DNA of 64,000 bases from Notamacropus eugenii (Eukaryota > Chordata > Mammalia > Diprotodontia > Macropodidae), in assembly GCF_028372415.1 (NCBI RefSeq), contig NC_092879.1, forward strand, positions 67,956,800 to 68,020,799. The letters run 5' to 3'. The notes below the pieces were generated by a model. The model searched no databases. It was given only the letters and a program-made list of their open reading frames with translations, and was not told where the DNA came from. Positions 23,033 to 34,810 of the stretch are shown piece by piece. The translations under genes were made by a program, and so were the position numbers. Position 1 is the first letter of the stretch; each line of letters opens with the position of its first letter.

Positions 23033-23340
23033 CTTGTTGTTGTGTTTGTCCTTCGTTTTCTAACGGGACCATGAGATCGGAGAAATGATGACATGACTTG
23101 TACTTGACTTCGTTTTGAGTGAGGGAAGGCTGTGCAGTCACCAGCCTCACTTCTCCTCCAGAGACATCTGAATCCAGCGACCAGATATTCATCAGGATGA
23201 CTGGAGAAGGTGCAGGATGCAATGGGAGACCTTGGCTTATTCAAGTACTCACTTAGAGTGAGGTAATGCCCATTCAGTGAATAGGCCTCTTTAAAAGGTA
23301 GTCGGGGGGGGGGGGGGATGGCCCTTTTAATTAAAAAGAA
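23033..23340 (-). mobile_element. RTE-tailed SINE/repeat, antisense
   Basis: Begins ttgttgtgtttgtccttcg (antisense tail), then gaaatgatgacatgacttg, tcaccagcctcacttctcc and gaccagatattcatcaggat, continuing into aatgcccattcagtgaatag. The order matches the 53184 SINE in reverse for the first 200 bp. A G14 run lies at about 23305-23318. Confidence -1.
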
Positions 23341-23627
23341 AATAAATAGATGAATCACTCTTGGAGGGGCAGAAGCCTCAGGGTTGTTGTTTGAAAGAGA
23401 AACTGTTACTATTGACTTTCACTCTAAGCCAGGAGGGTCCAAAACCAGCCATCAAGTGAAGGTTGGGCAGGGACACTTCCCTGTTTAATCCATGGGCTTC
23501 AGAGTGCATGGGTTCCAAGTCTTTAGGGGAGTCAGGAAGGGAAAGGAAGGGAGGGGAAGAAAAAGGAATGAAATGGAGTTACCCACTTAGCTGGGTCCCC
23601 ATTTAGGCACCTTGGTCTACTCACAGG

Positions 23628-23777
23628 TTATGTTCATCCTTCGTTTTTGAAGAGGACCATGACATCAGAGAAATGATGACATGACTTGCACTAGACTTTA
23701 TTTTGAGTGAGGGAGGGCTGCAGAAGGTCACCAGCTTCACTTTCTCCTCTTGAGCCATCTGGATCCACTGTGGAGCA
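23628..23777 (-). mobile_element. RTE-tailed SINE, antisense, truncated
   Basis: Text gttcatccttcgtttttgaa, gaggaccatgacatcagaga, aatgatgacatgacttgcac and gtcaccagcttcac. It is a second copy of the same SINE tail, ending at ggatccactg where L1 5'UTR text resumes. Confidence -1.
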
Positions 23778-24009
23778 GCATAGCCCAAAAAGATTGGGTG
23801 AGACATTTTTCTAGTCTAAGACAACTTAGGAGGTTGGAAGGAAAGGTCTGGGACACTGGGGTGGGGGCTGGCTAGGAGAACAACCTGGTGACAATACCAG
23901 CTATGAGCCTTGAAGGCTGTGACAGTGATAGTAGGAGTAGCAGTAGCAGCACTAATTTCAGGAGCTTTTGGCACAGAGGTGGTAAATGTGCAACTTCCCA
24001 TTTTAGCTA

Positions 24010-25010
24010 CTTAAAAAGGGACAAGGATTAGTTTCCATGTGAGGGAGCTCCCCAAACAGATGGAACTCTGAGGATATCTACATTAAACCATGCCCTTGAG
24101 AACTTTCATTTTAGTGTCTCAACAGGTGTTGAAACGTCTCTTGTAACCTCTCTAAGTTCCTGGGTAGTCAAAGCTGGCTAAGCCTTTACTCCATCTGTGG
24201 GAGAACTCTGGAGAGTAGTAAGAGAATAAGACCAGTGCTTTTTTAACCACCATTTTCAAAGCCCCATCTTCCTCACCTCACTCTCAGAGCTCTGCTTTGT
24301 GGCCCTGATTTCAGCAGGACGCATCATTTTCCAGTGAAATCTCTTGATTGGAGACTATACTTCCTACCTTAAGGTCATCAATTCCTGGCTGAGGTCTCTT
24401 GGCATTTCCTCCATCAGCATCACCCTTTTCATTTGTGCTATTAGTGGCTACAGAAGTTGCCCTTCTGCTTTCAGTGCATGGCCCTTAAAAACCAAGAACC
24501 CGTTGATTAGCTCTTGGATGTACTGGGCCAATTTGCATGCAGTTTTCTTATGCTGGCAATTTATATGTTCCATAATGGTTAACAGTAACCAGGGAATGGC
24601 ACTTTCTTTACTCTCCCTGTCACCAGTCTTAAATACCCACTGAGCTAATCAGTTCATATCAATGGGGGACATTCCCTCTGTTCCACTGATAAGACTCTTC
24701 ATGTACCACCTGATCACCCCTTACCACAGCAATTCACATTGCCATAGCTTGCTATTTCATCACACTGTTCTCTGTATTCGCCTTATCTTTCCCATATTTC
24801 AACCACTATGTGAGCCATGATAATGTCTTATTCCAATTACTAACTGTGTCATTCATGGTGAGCTGAACCTGACTTAGACCAGTCCCCTTGCTGCTCAGCT
24901 CTCATACTGGAGTAAAATTAGACCCCCGTAGGTTATTGAACAGTCAATGAATGGAAGACTACTTGGCTACAGCAGATAAAAAATACTTAACAAGGATTCT
25001 GCACTTGTTT
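24010..25010. other. No gene recognised
   Basis: C/T-rich unique sequence. A 99-codon plus frame (24344-24643) has no recognisable motif. Nothing supports a gene. Confidence -1.
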
Positions 25011-25014
25011 TAGG

Positions 25015-25175
25015 TAGACACTCAATGCAATAAATCTTTGTTAAGTACCTGCTTTGTGCCAAGCATTGTGCTAAGTGCTGGGATATAAATATGGTCTTTT
25101 CCCTCAAGGAGCTTGCAATCTAATGAAGGAAGATGGCACAAAAGAAGATGAAAAGGGAGGTATGTTAGATGGCAG
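25015..25175 (+). repeat. Ancient interspersed repeat (tgccaagcattgtgctaag)
   Basis: Text taagtacctgctttgtgcca, agtgctgggatataaatatg and ctcaaggagcttgcaatcta identifies the same old family as at 10245 and 35200. Confidence -1.
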
Positions 25176-25599
25176 AAGAAGGTATCCGTCTCTGTAGGGT
25201 GAGCCTGATAGTGGGAGTTGAATCCACAATGTAACTATAAGAAAATGAAGAAGACTGGACTTCTGAACTCTCTTTAAATGGAGGCTTTAAGAGGAATTCT
25301 ATTCCTCAGCCCTTCAATCAGAGGGTCCTTGACCCTATAGGTACTGATGAGGAGCCTCCACACATGGATACACATCTAGTCAGCAGAGTAGGCTGGGGTT
25401 TTTCATTTGGCTTTGGTACTTTGCTTGAACTCTGCTTGAGTGGGCTTTTTTTATGCCTACAAAATGCCCTGAAAGCTACCTTGAGGCCACATTTAGAAAC
25501 TGCATCAATTTCTGGGGAGCTTCAACTTTAGCCTCATGATCCAATCAAGTCTTGGGCATACCTTCATTGTCTTTTATTAAAAAAGAAAACTATTTGGGG

Positions 25600-25805
25600 T
25601 GGGGGATTATAATATATATTGAATCTATCACATCTCTTATCTGCCATTTCTTATAGCATGCAGTACATTAATATCCCATGACATCATATTCCACAGTTCA
25701 TTTAGTTATTCTCTGTTGATGGGTGTTCTGTTTCCTATTTTTATTAGTAGCAAGTTTTCAAAATAATATAATAATAGCAAATCTATATTAATTCCTCTTA
25801 GATGG
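25600..25805 (-). mobile_element. Old L1 3' end
   Basis: Antisense L1 3' text: catttcttatagcatgcagt, acatcatattccacagttca and ttattctctgttgatgggtg. It is decayed far more than the L1 ends at 44-47 kb. Confidence -1.
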
Positions 25806-26219
25806 TATAAAGTGATTCTAAGGTCAAGCAGATTTGGTCTAGGCCTTGGTGGCTTTCACTTCTTTGCAAAAAAAAGAAATTGAGCCCAATCATTGGAAGA
25901 GTTTCTCCCTAAAGTTTGTAGGGGGATATTATAGACCTATTGACAAGACTATATTAGACCCAAAAGGTAGATGTAATCATAGGAGAGTAGTTATGTATCT
26001 CAGTTCTGAAAGGTCATATTGCATCTATGTAGAGAGGAATATAATCCGTCTTGCCATTACTGAGCTCTGTGATTATTCAGTCTAGCATGACAGACACATT
26101 TAAGTTTAGTCGTATTTGAGGTAGTGCTCACACCAGACCTGAGGCTCCCCTAGCTCAGCTGAGTTTCCAGCAGACTGCTGAAATAGCCATCCTGGCCATT
26201 TTCTATTGACCTTTAGGTA

Positions 26220-26480
26220 CCGGTTAGTGCTCCAAATAATTGAAAGAAATGATTTTTTTTATTAGTTCTTTATGGAGCCATTTAAAATTGCAATCATTCC
26301 TATCCACAAATTAGTTTAAGATGATCCATTCTGATTGCCTCTAATTGGATTTAATTAAGATTGAAACATTGGAGCCCATATAATGGTTAAAGTCCCATTA
26401 CATTGTGCTTTTTCAGATTTCAGGAGATTGATTCTTCTTAATATTGATGGCTGCTAGTGCTGAACTCCTGCTCTATCAAT
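26220..26480. other. Unique AT-rich stretch, candidate conserved non-coding DNA
   Basis: Sequence such as ctaattggatttaattaaga and the clustered ATTA cores are reminiscent of developmental enhancers, and no repeat family is recognised. Function is conjecture. Confidence -1.
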
Positions 26481-26669
26481 ACTCCTAGAAGGCTGTTTCA
26501 CTGAAAAAGTAATTCCTGATCAAAATTGAATTTCACTTTATAGAACACTCTCTATTGTCTTTCTTTGCACAGAGATAAACAGGAAGACTCTTCTCTTTCT
26601 GTCACCTCTGGTCCCAGAGAGTGTTGTTAGCATATATTCTGTATCTCAAAAAGCATAGAGATCTAGCCC

Positions 26670-27115
26670 TCTCCAACCCATCTTCTGCATAGCTTTCTTA
26701 TTACTAGTCTTAGAACACAGATTTGACCATGTCTCTATGTTACTCCAAATTCTCCAATGACTCCCTGTTACCACAGGGAAAAAATACTTAACCCTGACAT
26801 TTAAGACCTTCTCCAATCTGGCTCCCACCTACTTTTTCAGACATATTTCATTTTACTTCCTTTCACATGCTTTCCATTCCAGACAAACATACTTGTTTGC
26901 TTTTCCCAATATATATGATTGCATTTACTTGTTTTTTTTTTTTTATAACCGCATATATACTTTGCCTTTAGTAAAGTACTTGCATGTTGTATTCTCCCAC
27001 CTTCACCCACGTAAAAAATAATTTTCTTCAGGAAGGGATATTTTTCATTTGTGTCTTTGTATCTCTAGTACTGAGTCAGTTCCTGGCACTTAATACAGGT
27101 TAGTTGTATGAAGAC
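26670..27115 (+). mobile_element. L2 LINE 3' end
   Basis: Standard L2 order: cagatttgaccatgtctcta, tccaatgactccctgtta, ctgacatttaagaccttctc, caatctggctcccacctac, ending tgagtcagttcctggcactt. A T-rich insertion lies near 26930. Confidence -1.
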
Positions 27116-27124
27116 ATGTGTGAC

Positions 27125-27312
27125 TAGCATAAGATTTTGCATTGGAAGGAAACTTTGAGATTGTCTAGTTCAGCTGCCTCACTTTGCATGGGGAAGAGAG
27201 ACCCAGAAAGAAGAAGGAACTTTCCCAGGGTCATTCTGGTAATAAGTGGCAGCACCAGGATTTGAATCCAGGTCTCTTTGTAATTCAGTAATCTTTCCAT
27301 TGCAGCACTCAT
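27125..27312 (-). mobile_element. Ther1-type CORE-SINE, nearly complete
   Basis: Text ttgcattggaaggaaacttt, agattgtctagttcagctgc, agaagaaggaactttccc and antisense box B ggatttgaatccaggtctc, finishing ctttccattgcagcac. The antisense head is at the right. Confidence -1.
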
Positions 27313-27314
27313 CC

Positions 27315-28075
27315 TTAGAATGAATTATTGGGAAGGGAATTTTCATAGAGCCCTTAACAATGCACTTATTTATGAAGGGGAAAAGTCTAATGGCTAGTGT
27401 TGTCTGAAATAATAGCTACTCTTGGCTTTCTGCTGGTCTACCCATCCAATCAACTGGATTTTTACTGATGTCCTGCTACTTTCTTCTTTATCAAGGTTGT
27501 AAAATTAATTGTGATTTTTTTCTTTACCATTATAAGGTAACTAAAATATTTGGGTACTTGTCCCAATGTTTGTCTTTAAAACCATTTAAGCAATGCTTGC
27601 ATCTCAGCATGTCTCCTTGGAGCCCCAGTTATGTAATTCACTGATGTAGCACTTTGGTATTGAGTCTAGAACAGTCAAAATGCCTAGAATAGACAGATGG
27701 ATCATCTTGTGTGAGGGACTGCAAGGGGGCCAGTGGCAGAATATGGAGTATGGAGGGGGAGGAGTTGTTGAGGTATAAGAAGGCAGGATAGATTGGTGGG
27801 GGACAGGTTGTGAAGGACTTTGAATGATATTTGAATGAGAAGGATTTTTCTGAAAATAGCTTTTTCATTGTCTTGAAAGAAATAGCATTATTGGTAACAA
27901 ACCAAAATGTCCTTTCCCCCATCTTTAATACTTCGGTCTTTGCATATGTTCTTGCCCAAGACAAGTATTTTTTCAAAGAACTAATTAGCAACTTTAAAAA
28001 AAACTGATCTTTTCCTTTTCTAACTTTATTGAAGCCCATGCTTCAATGCAGCAGAAGAAGTAACAACCCTTCGAA
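27315..28075. other. No gene or repeat recognised
   Basis: Unique. A 133-codon minus frame (27638-28039) lacks any recognisable motif or supporting context. Confidence -1.
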
Positions 28076-28375
28076 CTGCCAGTTCTCTTTGAGTGTTTGA
28101 TTTTTTTTTTCCTCGCAAAATCATTAATTAGGCTGTTTTACAGCAATAATTTGTAAGTTTTGGGTGCTATATTTAATTACTGACTGCACTTTTTTCTTTG
28201 CGCTTCTATGGAAGCAAATAGCTTCATTATGACCTTAAAATGGTCTTTCAAGTGTTTGACTTCTCTACACCAATAGTTGCTACAATATCGCTGAGAGTTA
28301 TTAAAATGTTCCCTCCAAGAGCTACGTTTTGTGTATGTTTCCTTGGATTAATATCCATTCTTATGTAAAATGTCT

Positions 28376-28416
<41 letters not shown>
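28376..28416. repeat. (GT)n microsatellite
   Basis: About 20 uninterrupted GT units, the longest simple GT run in the window outside retrotransposons. Confidence -1.
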
Positions 28417-28417
<1 letters not shown>

Positions 28418-28689
28418 GGAGGGGGGATGTATACTTACTATCTATGAATAAAGGTGGTTTGACTCCTGTATGGCATGGAAAAACAATTGGTCTGGAATTT
28501 GCCCTACCCATCTCCAAGGGAAGTTGTGATTTCAGTCTTTTGGGAGAAGACTATGACTGAATCCTTGCTTCTTTTTTCATCTATATCTAAAAGGAGTATT
28601 GATCTAGAATTATATCTGTCTTCTACATCTGAAATATTGGTGGTTCAGGAGAGTGTAGTATTTAGCTTTTTTCTGTCAATTTAGCTCCC

Positions 28690-29595
28690 TCCCACCACAT
28701 ACTGGTTACACAAAAGATCATAGTGAATAGTTAATAAACCTCTTTATTGGAGGACAAGTGAACAGAAACTACATTAGGTTAGATAATATAACGTATCAAA
28801 ATAAATGAATTTTTTAGCTAGGGAGCAAGATAAAAATCTTAGCTTAACCATGGAGAGAATGACCTTACCAGAGGGAATCTGTTCTTTGCAGTCTTTCAGG
28901 TAGCAAGCTCTAAGAATCAAGGAATATATTGGGGCTTCTACATTGATGCAGTTTCAGGACTCTGTTGCATCTCTGAAAAGTCCAAGTCCATTCTTTACCT
29001 CTCTAATCTTTCTCTCTTAAGTTTATTCACCTAAATCTGTTCTTGAGCTCTTTATTCTGTCTCTCTTAAGCTAATTCTCCTAAATTTGTCCTCCAACAAT
29101 CTGAAGATCTCTTCTCATTCAGCTATGCAACATCAAGAGCTCAGCATTCTCTCAACCACCCAGGAGTCATGTTTTCTTACATGCACACAGAGAAACAGAG
29201 AGCATCCCTAGGACTTCCCTAGGACGCTTAAAGTCACCTTGAAGTATGCATATGGGATAGAGTGGGGGGGGGTCTATTACAGTTGAAAAACCATAGAATT
29301 AAAAGAACAACAAAAGAAAACTATGAAGTGTGTGTCTGGCATGAAATCCGGTTCTCAGCAGAGAGAAAACTAAAGGTCATGAAAACAGCTTAATCTGCTT
29401 GCATTTATTCAAGGTCAGATATTTTGAGTCACTCTAGTATAGATAGACGTACACACACATGAAAACTGCTCTTCAAAAATGAAACTATAGCAAATTATCA
29501 TTTGTTTAAGTAATTGACATAGTACTGTAATAGTTTACTTACGTGTCAAGAAATAGGGTTTATTTGTCACATCATTGTCTGTACTTATGCCTCTA
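28690..29595. other. No gene; short tandem duplication near 29010-29090
   Basis: tctctcttaagtttattc and tctctcttaagctaattc repeat about 57 bp apart, each followed by cctaaat. Otherwise unique sequence. Confidence -1.
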
Positions 29596-29599
29596 ATTT

Positions 29600-30140
29600 C
29601 ATTTTTTGTCTTATTGCTATTGTTAGCGCCTTTAGAATGATCTCAAATTACTGTGGGATGAAGTGATATCCTCACTTCATTCTAATATTTATTAGGAAAT
29701 ATTCTAGTGTTTTCCCATTCAAAATGATAATATATTTTGGTTTCAGATGTGTAGTTCTTATCATATTAAAATGACTTTTCTTTGCCTATTCTTTCTAATA
29801 TTTTTAGCATAAATTAGTGTGGTATTTATCACAGATTTTTTCCTGCATCTAATAATATAGTCATGTTTGGAGGGATATTTGTTTTTTATGTGATCAGTTC
29901 CATTAATTGTTTTCCTGTTGTTGAAACATCTTTGTATCTATGGTATACATCCAACTTGGCCATAGCTAGGTACATTTTAGAAATATTTAAATGTATTATT
30001 GTAGTTTTGAAAAAGAATTGAATCAATGTTCATGAGTGATTTAGGTTTATAATTCTCTTGCATTGTATAGTCTTCTGTGGTTTAGTAATTAAGACTATAT
30101 TTGTCTCATAAAAGAAATTTGATAAAATGTTTTCTCTTTA
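29600..30140 (-). mobile_element. Old L1 ORF2 reverse-transcriptase remnant
   Basis: Antisense text in the order expected for L1 ORF2 (attgctattgttagcgcct, agaaatttgataaaatg near the end) parallels the antisense L1 at 56.9-57.5 kb. All frames are broken. Confidence -1.
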
Positions 30141-30785
30141 TCCCAGTTAAAGCCCTTCTCATCTCTCAATAGAACTATTGTAATAGCCTCTTAATTGGTT
30201 TTCCTACCTGTAGTCTCTTACCTCTCCAATCTTTCTTCTAAACTACTATAAAATAATCTTCCTAAACACAGGTCTGACCTTGATCAAGAATCTTCGATGG
30301 TTTCCAACTCGTTTTAGGATAAAATACAAGTTCTTCAGTATGACATTTAAAATTTCTTGTTATATTCATATATTCATTCATAACATATTGTAAAGATAGT
30401 CAACATTAGAAGACTTAGAAACTCTGATCAACCCAGTGACCTCTCATAAGTCCAAAGGGCTCTTGATGAAGCATGCTGTCCACTTCTAGAGAGATATTCA
30501 AAGTACAAATTGAAGCAAATTTTTCTCCTTCTTTGCCTTTTTTTTTGGGAAATAGCTAATTTGGGCATTTGTTTTGCATAGCTATGTGTATTTGTAATGG
30601 ATTTTGTTTTTTCCTGTTTTCTCAGTAGGTAGGAAAGAGAGGAAGGAGGGAGATAATCTAGAACTTAAAATAAAATGAAATTGAATTAAAAAAAACTCTC
30701 CTTGTTTTCTGGTTCCAGCCTACCTTTCCAGGCCTATTTCATATTATATCCCTTCACATTCACTCTGTCTTATGAATCATCTATA
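30140..30785 (+). mobile_element. L2 LINE fragment split by an L1 3' end
   Basis: Left L2 part ends near 30372 (aatcttcgatggtttcca, aatacaagttcttcagta). It resumes at about 30698 with ccttgttttctggttccagc and ttccaggcctatttc. Confidence -1.
30373..30697 (+). mobile_element. L1 3'UTR insertion in L2
   Basis: Text gatgaagcatgctgtccact, tctagagagatattc, ttgttttgcatagctatgtg, aggaaggagggagataatct, aattaaaaaaaactc. This is an L1-type 3' end with a short poly(A); 5' truncated. Flanking cttgtt on each side may be the target duplication. Confidence -1.
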
Positions 30786-30786
30786 T

Positions 30787-30985
30787 GGTATGGCAACCCA
30801 AAAAGCTCATGTAATCTTGGGCTATATTAAAGGAGGCATAATGTAGTTTTCTAGAATAAGGAAGTGATATTTACACTTTGCTCTGGTGAAGATACATACA
30901 GAGTTATATGTTCACTTCTGTGTGCTGCCATTTAGAAAAAACATGTATAAGCTAGAAAGTATAGGAAAGGTTATAAGAAGCAAAG
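30787..30985 (+). mobile_element. CR1-like LINE fragment
   Basis: Text aaaagctcatgtaatcttgg, gctatattaaaggaggcat, gtgccatttagaa-like text and gataagctagaaagtata. The order matches the CR1 piece at 44000-44290/47048 in this window. Confidence -1.
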
Positions 30986-31029
30986 AAGAAAGGAAGAAAG
31001 AAGAAAGGAAAGAAGGAGTATTTATTAAA

Positions 31030-32190
31030 TGCTTACTCAGGAAGATTCTGAAGATCACCTGGTAGGATAAGAAACCAGAAAGTGAGTTCCTTTCTTGGAC
31101 TAAACTGTCAAGCATTCAAACTCTACTTCAGAGAGCATAATTCTGATCTGGCTACATTGTTCAAATGCCAAATATATACTCACCAAAAAGATTATTTTAT
31201 GGAGAACTCACATAAGGCAAGCACTCACATGGTGATCAGAAGAAGTGATACAAGGACACTCTAAAGGTCTCTCTTGAGAACTTTGGAATTGACTGTGCAC
31301 CATAGGAGACATTGGCACAGGACTTCTCAGCAGGGCATGCTCACATCAAAGAAGGCTCTGTGCTCTATGATTAAAGCAGAATTTAAATAGCTCAAAAGAA
31401 ATGCAAGATGTGGACAAAGGATTCAGAAGTCAAGTAACTGGCTGGGAAAATGCCCAGAAAAGGGAAAAAAATTCTTGGTGAACAGGTATCTCCTCCCATT
31501 CCTTCCAGTGAGGAAGAACAAGGCTTACTGTCACAGGAAGTTAAGACCCCTGCCTCCAGGGCCTCCAAAGTGAAATTAAATTGAGCTCAGGCAATAGATG
31601 AGCTTGAAAAGCAAGTTAGCAGCTTGCTAAAGGAGAACCAAAAAATGCTGAGGAAAATAATACCTTTACAAAGAGGCTAACTCATTTGGAAAAAGAGGTC
31701 CAAAAATCCAATGAGGAGAAAGAGGCATTAAAAAGCAGAATTAGCCAAATGGAGGAGAATATTCAAAAGCTCACTGAAAAAAACAGTTTTCTGAAAGAGA
31801 GAATTGAGTTCAGGGAAATGAATGACTATGAGATAAACCAAGCAGTTAGAAAACAAAACCAAAAGTTTGAAAAAAATAGAAGATAATGTGAAACATCTCA
31901 TTGGAAAAACAACTGACCTGGAAAGTGGATCCAGGAGACACAATTCAAAAATTATGGAACTACCTGAAAGACATGATCAGAAAAGAGAGCCTAGACAAGA
32001 AATGCAAGATGCAAAAATTTAGAGAATCCACCCCAAAGGTTCATGTGGACTATTTGTGCCTGACCTGTAGTAGAACATTCAGAGCTCGTATTGGTCTGAT
32101 CAGCCATAGTCAGACACACTGAAACTTGATTCTAGCATAGTGATGTCATTTTGGTCCCCTTCAAGAATAAAGGACCACAACCCTATTTGG
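31030..32190 (+). mobile_element. RTE/BovB-like LINE 3' part, split by a HAL1 fragment
   Basis: Two halves (31030-31410 and 32012-32190) read continuously against the RTE copy at 44773-45574. The C-terminal zinc-knuckle-like peptide CLTCSRTFRARIGLISHSQ (encoded near 32060-32120) is a hallmark of a vertebrate RTE ORF end, with Cys-X2-Cys and a terminal His pair. It is followed by gtgatgtcattttggtcccc and an aaggaccacaaccc tail. Stops and frameshifts upstream make it dead. The interruption is at 31411-31996. Confidence -1.
31411..31996 (+). mobile_element. HAL1/L1 ORF1 fragment without 3' end
   Basis: 586 bp from just upstream of the ORF1 ATG (31450) to the middle of ORF1 (agagcctagac). It is flanked by perfect 15-bp repeats aagaaatgcaagatg at 31396-31410 and 31997-32011, and the RTE sequence reads through if one copy and the insert are removed. 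There is no 3'UTR and no poly(A). Compared with copy K, an in-frame 21-base deletion just after the start removes the TIEGYF motif. The reading frame is otherwise partly open (31686-31886). Confidence -1.
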
Positions 32191-32284
32191 CAGCCTCGGT
32201 GATAAGGGCTGGGCATACAAACACAAAAATAAGACAGTCTCTGCCCTCAAAGCACTTACATTTTAATAGGGAAAGATTGCACCT

Positions 32285-32790
32285 GCTGTTTTCCTTGCTT
32301 GTTCTAGTTTTTTTCTCAAAGAAGACCAATGACATTATGGGGCGATGTGTCGATTTTTGTGTGAATTGGGCTTCGATGAGGCTTGTTCAGTTGTGTCCAA
32401 CTCTTCATGATCCTATTTGGGGTTTTCTTGGCAAAGATACTGGAATGGTTTGCCATTTCATTTTCCAGCTCATTTTATAGATAAGGAACTTAGGTAAACA
32501 GTGTGAAGTGGCTTACCCAGGGTCACTCAGCTAATAAATGTCTGAGACTAGATTTGAACTCAGGAAGAGGAGTCTTCTTGGTGTCAAGATCAAAGCTCTA
32601 TCCACTTTGAGCATGAGATAGAGATGCACAAATTCATCAGCTTTCCTCTTTCTTCTAGAGTCATCGAAATTCAGTGTCAGGACAAAAGTCAAGATGACTG
32701 GCAATGCCAGTGCAACGCCAATACAGTGGATGACCTTGGTGTCTTCAATGTCTGATCAAGTTCTAAGTGCTTTGCAGCACCTGCTTCAGC
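32285..32790 (-). mobile_element. RTE-tailed SINE-like repeat, split by another SINE
   Basis: Left piece (32285-32384) has tttttctcaaagaagaccaa and tgacattatggggcgatg. Right piece (32628-32790) has tctagagtcatcg, aagatgactggc and ggatgaccttgg. Between them lies a second SINE (32385-32625). Confidence -1.
32385..32625 (-). mobile_element. RTE-tailed tRNA SINE, antisense, nearly complete
   Basis: Reads cttgttcagttgtgtccaac, aagatactggaatggtttgc, cagctcattttatagataag, ggtcactcagctaataaatg and antisense box B agatttgaactcagg, ending agctctatccactt. The tRNA-like head is at the right, so the element is on the minus strand. Confidence -1.
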
Positions 32791-33254
32791 TGCCTTCATG
32801 GCCATTGGAATAAACTGACCATCAAAAGGTATGAGGTCTGTCAGTTACCTTCAACCTGGTTTATCCAAGATAGTTTTACCTGGATATGGCCAATGCTCCT
32901 GAAGTCATAGATAAGAGTTGGGTGACAGGTAGAGACACCAAAGGTAGGTGAGCAGCCCTAAAAATGGCTCAGCAAGCCCTCTCACTAGAGAGTCCTCCTT
33001 GTGTACCCCATATCCTCCATAATACTTGTAGGGGAGAGCTACAATCTGCCTTGGAAAATAGTGCTTTTCTACCATTGGAAACCTTAAAGCAAACTTCCCA
33101 CATATGTTGTAGTTGGGATTCTTTTTCTGGGTATGAGTTGAACTCATTGGCCATTGAAGTCCTTTCTAATTTAAAAATTCTGTGATCATGTAATCTAAGA
33201 AATTCCAGTCTCATGAAAGGTACTATACCAGGTGATTTTTGACTATTTCTTTTT

Positions 33255-33645
33255 CATGTACTTTTCTAGCTACACTGGACTATTGTACTTTCTCTTTCCC
33301 ACAGCAAGCATGCTGCCTCTCATTTTCATACCCATGTATTAGTGTACCCTGTCTGGAATTCCTTCCATACTTAATACTTCCTCTCAGAATCCCTAGCTTT
33401 ATTCATGGCCTCCCATAGAAAAGCTTTTCTGACATATGAACTACCCAAATGTTAGTGTTCTTTCCCTCTTCAGAATCATGGGATCTTTGTTATTTATTCA
33501 CATGTTGTATCTCTCCAGTGGAATGAAGGCTTCTTGATTACTGGGACTGTTTTTCATTCTTTGTAGCCAGTACCCACTTAGCCCACCACTAGGTACATAA
33601 TAGGTGCTTAATAACTACTCATTGGATTAAATTGCTGACAAAGTG
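33255..33645 (+). mobile_element. L2 LINE 3' end
   Basis: Ends gtacccacttagcccaccac, aggtacataataggtgctta and ctactcattggattaaattg, preceded by ttccctcttcagaatcatg and tgaaggcttcttgatta. Confidence -1.
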
Positions 33646-33649
33646 TTTC

Positions 33650-34535
33650 CTTGGCATTGTAAACAGCATGGGCTGAAAAAGATTCTAAATTAGCATCTTC
33701 TTTTTGCTATTTCAAAGGAGAAAATAAGGTGAAAGTCCTTAAAAATATTACTATCATGTAGTTTTGGTTATTATTTGCAGTTCTGCCTACTTGTTTGGCT
33801 GAAGTGTTGTGCCCTATTTGATAGAAGTCCATTCACACAGCAACCACATTTCAAAATTTAAACTGGCTTGAGTGAACACAAAGGTAAGTATGTGTCTAGA
33901 AAGCAAGAAGGTAAATACACGACCATAAGTATCCCTATAAAAGAAAATGATGTGGTCTGTGCTTAGAGAATATTTTATTTAATTTGAGGTTTTCTTTCTG
34001 TCTTTCCCCTGAAATTACAGTTCCCATCATTATCATTCTAAGAAGTGACAGTTGAGGAGAAAACTATAGCTGGGTATTGACCCCAGTTAAGGAGATTCAA
34101 GTTACAATTCCAGCTTAAAAACATAGAAGCTTGAAATTACAATTAGAGCAACTTCTAAATTTTCATGTACTGTGTGACTCGGTTAGCCCTGCAGAATTAG
34201 AACAGTTTTAATAGTGGTGCTGAAAGATGTTGAAAGGAGGCTTCTTATATAGAAAATGAATGCTTCTCCCAAAGCTGCTTCATTGGGCAAAAAAATAAGC
34301 TGGAAAGTATAGGAGAGGCAACTTAGGAAGGAAGGAAAGAATGATGGAAGGCGCTTCATTCCAATGTAAACTACAGCTACAGGAATCTCATGATGAATTA
34401 AGGAAACATAATCAAAGATATCTTTCTGAGTCACCCTGGGCCCCATTCTCTTCAGACTTCCCTTTTCCTTTTGCTCTTTGGAAGCTTCCCTATTTTGCCA
34501 GAAAACTCCCCCTCCTCGTTTTATACACCTTCCAG
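33650..34535. other. No gene or repeat recognised
   Basis: Unique; a 120-codon minus frame (34183-34545) shows no family likeness. Short text ataagctggaaagtatagg near 34297 may be CR1 debris. Confidence -1.
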
Positions 34536-34539
34536 CATC

Positions 34540-34810
34540 TGGCATTCAGGAGTTTGGGATTTTGTTTAACTCAGGCCTCTAAACTTCTCAATCTTGCTTC
34601 AACTCCCTCTGGATTTTGCCTCTTATTTGCCTTACCAGTACCTCAAGTGGATGCCCATCTTCCCTCCCCCTGCTTTCTGGACTCGTCATCTTCTTCTCCC
34701 ATTAGGATGCAAATTCCTAGATGGCAAAGATGGTCTCAATTGCTTGTATTTCTATCCCTAGCCCTTAACACAGTGTCTAAAACGTAGCAAGCTCTTAATG
34801 AATATTCTTG
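34540..34810 (+). mobile_element. L2-like LINE 3' tail
   Basis: tgcaaattcctagatggcaa, ttctatccctagcccttaac, agtgtctaaaacgtagcaag and ttaatgaatattcttgaatc. The overlapping 148-codon plus frame comes from this tail and upstream C/T-rich sequence. Confidence -1.

Larger units (their letters stand above)
22932..24005 (+). mobile_element. L1 5'UTR remnant interrupted by SINEs
   Basis: 22932-23032 opens with a L1-type start (ggcagagccaaaatggcag) and matches the 5' end of the L1 at 36943. The match resumes at about 23778 with ggagcagcatagcc, atttttctagtctaagac and cacttagg-like text, then ggacactggggtgggg and accagctatgagcc. The middle (23033-23777) is foreign: two minus-strand SINE copies and intervening sequence. 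No ORF1 follows, so the element is truncated. Confidence -1.

Noticed and set aside
28248-28517. 89-codon minus frame with Thr-His repeats
   Set aside because: Produced by the (GT)n microsatellite.
34341-34787. 148-codon plus frame
   Set aside because: Overlaps C/T-rich sequence and an L2-type tail; no family likeness.
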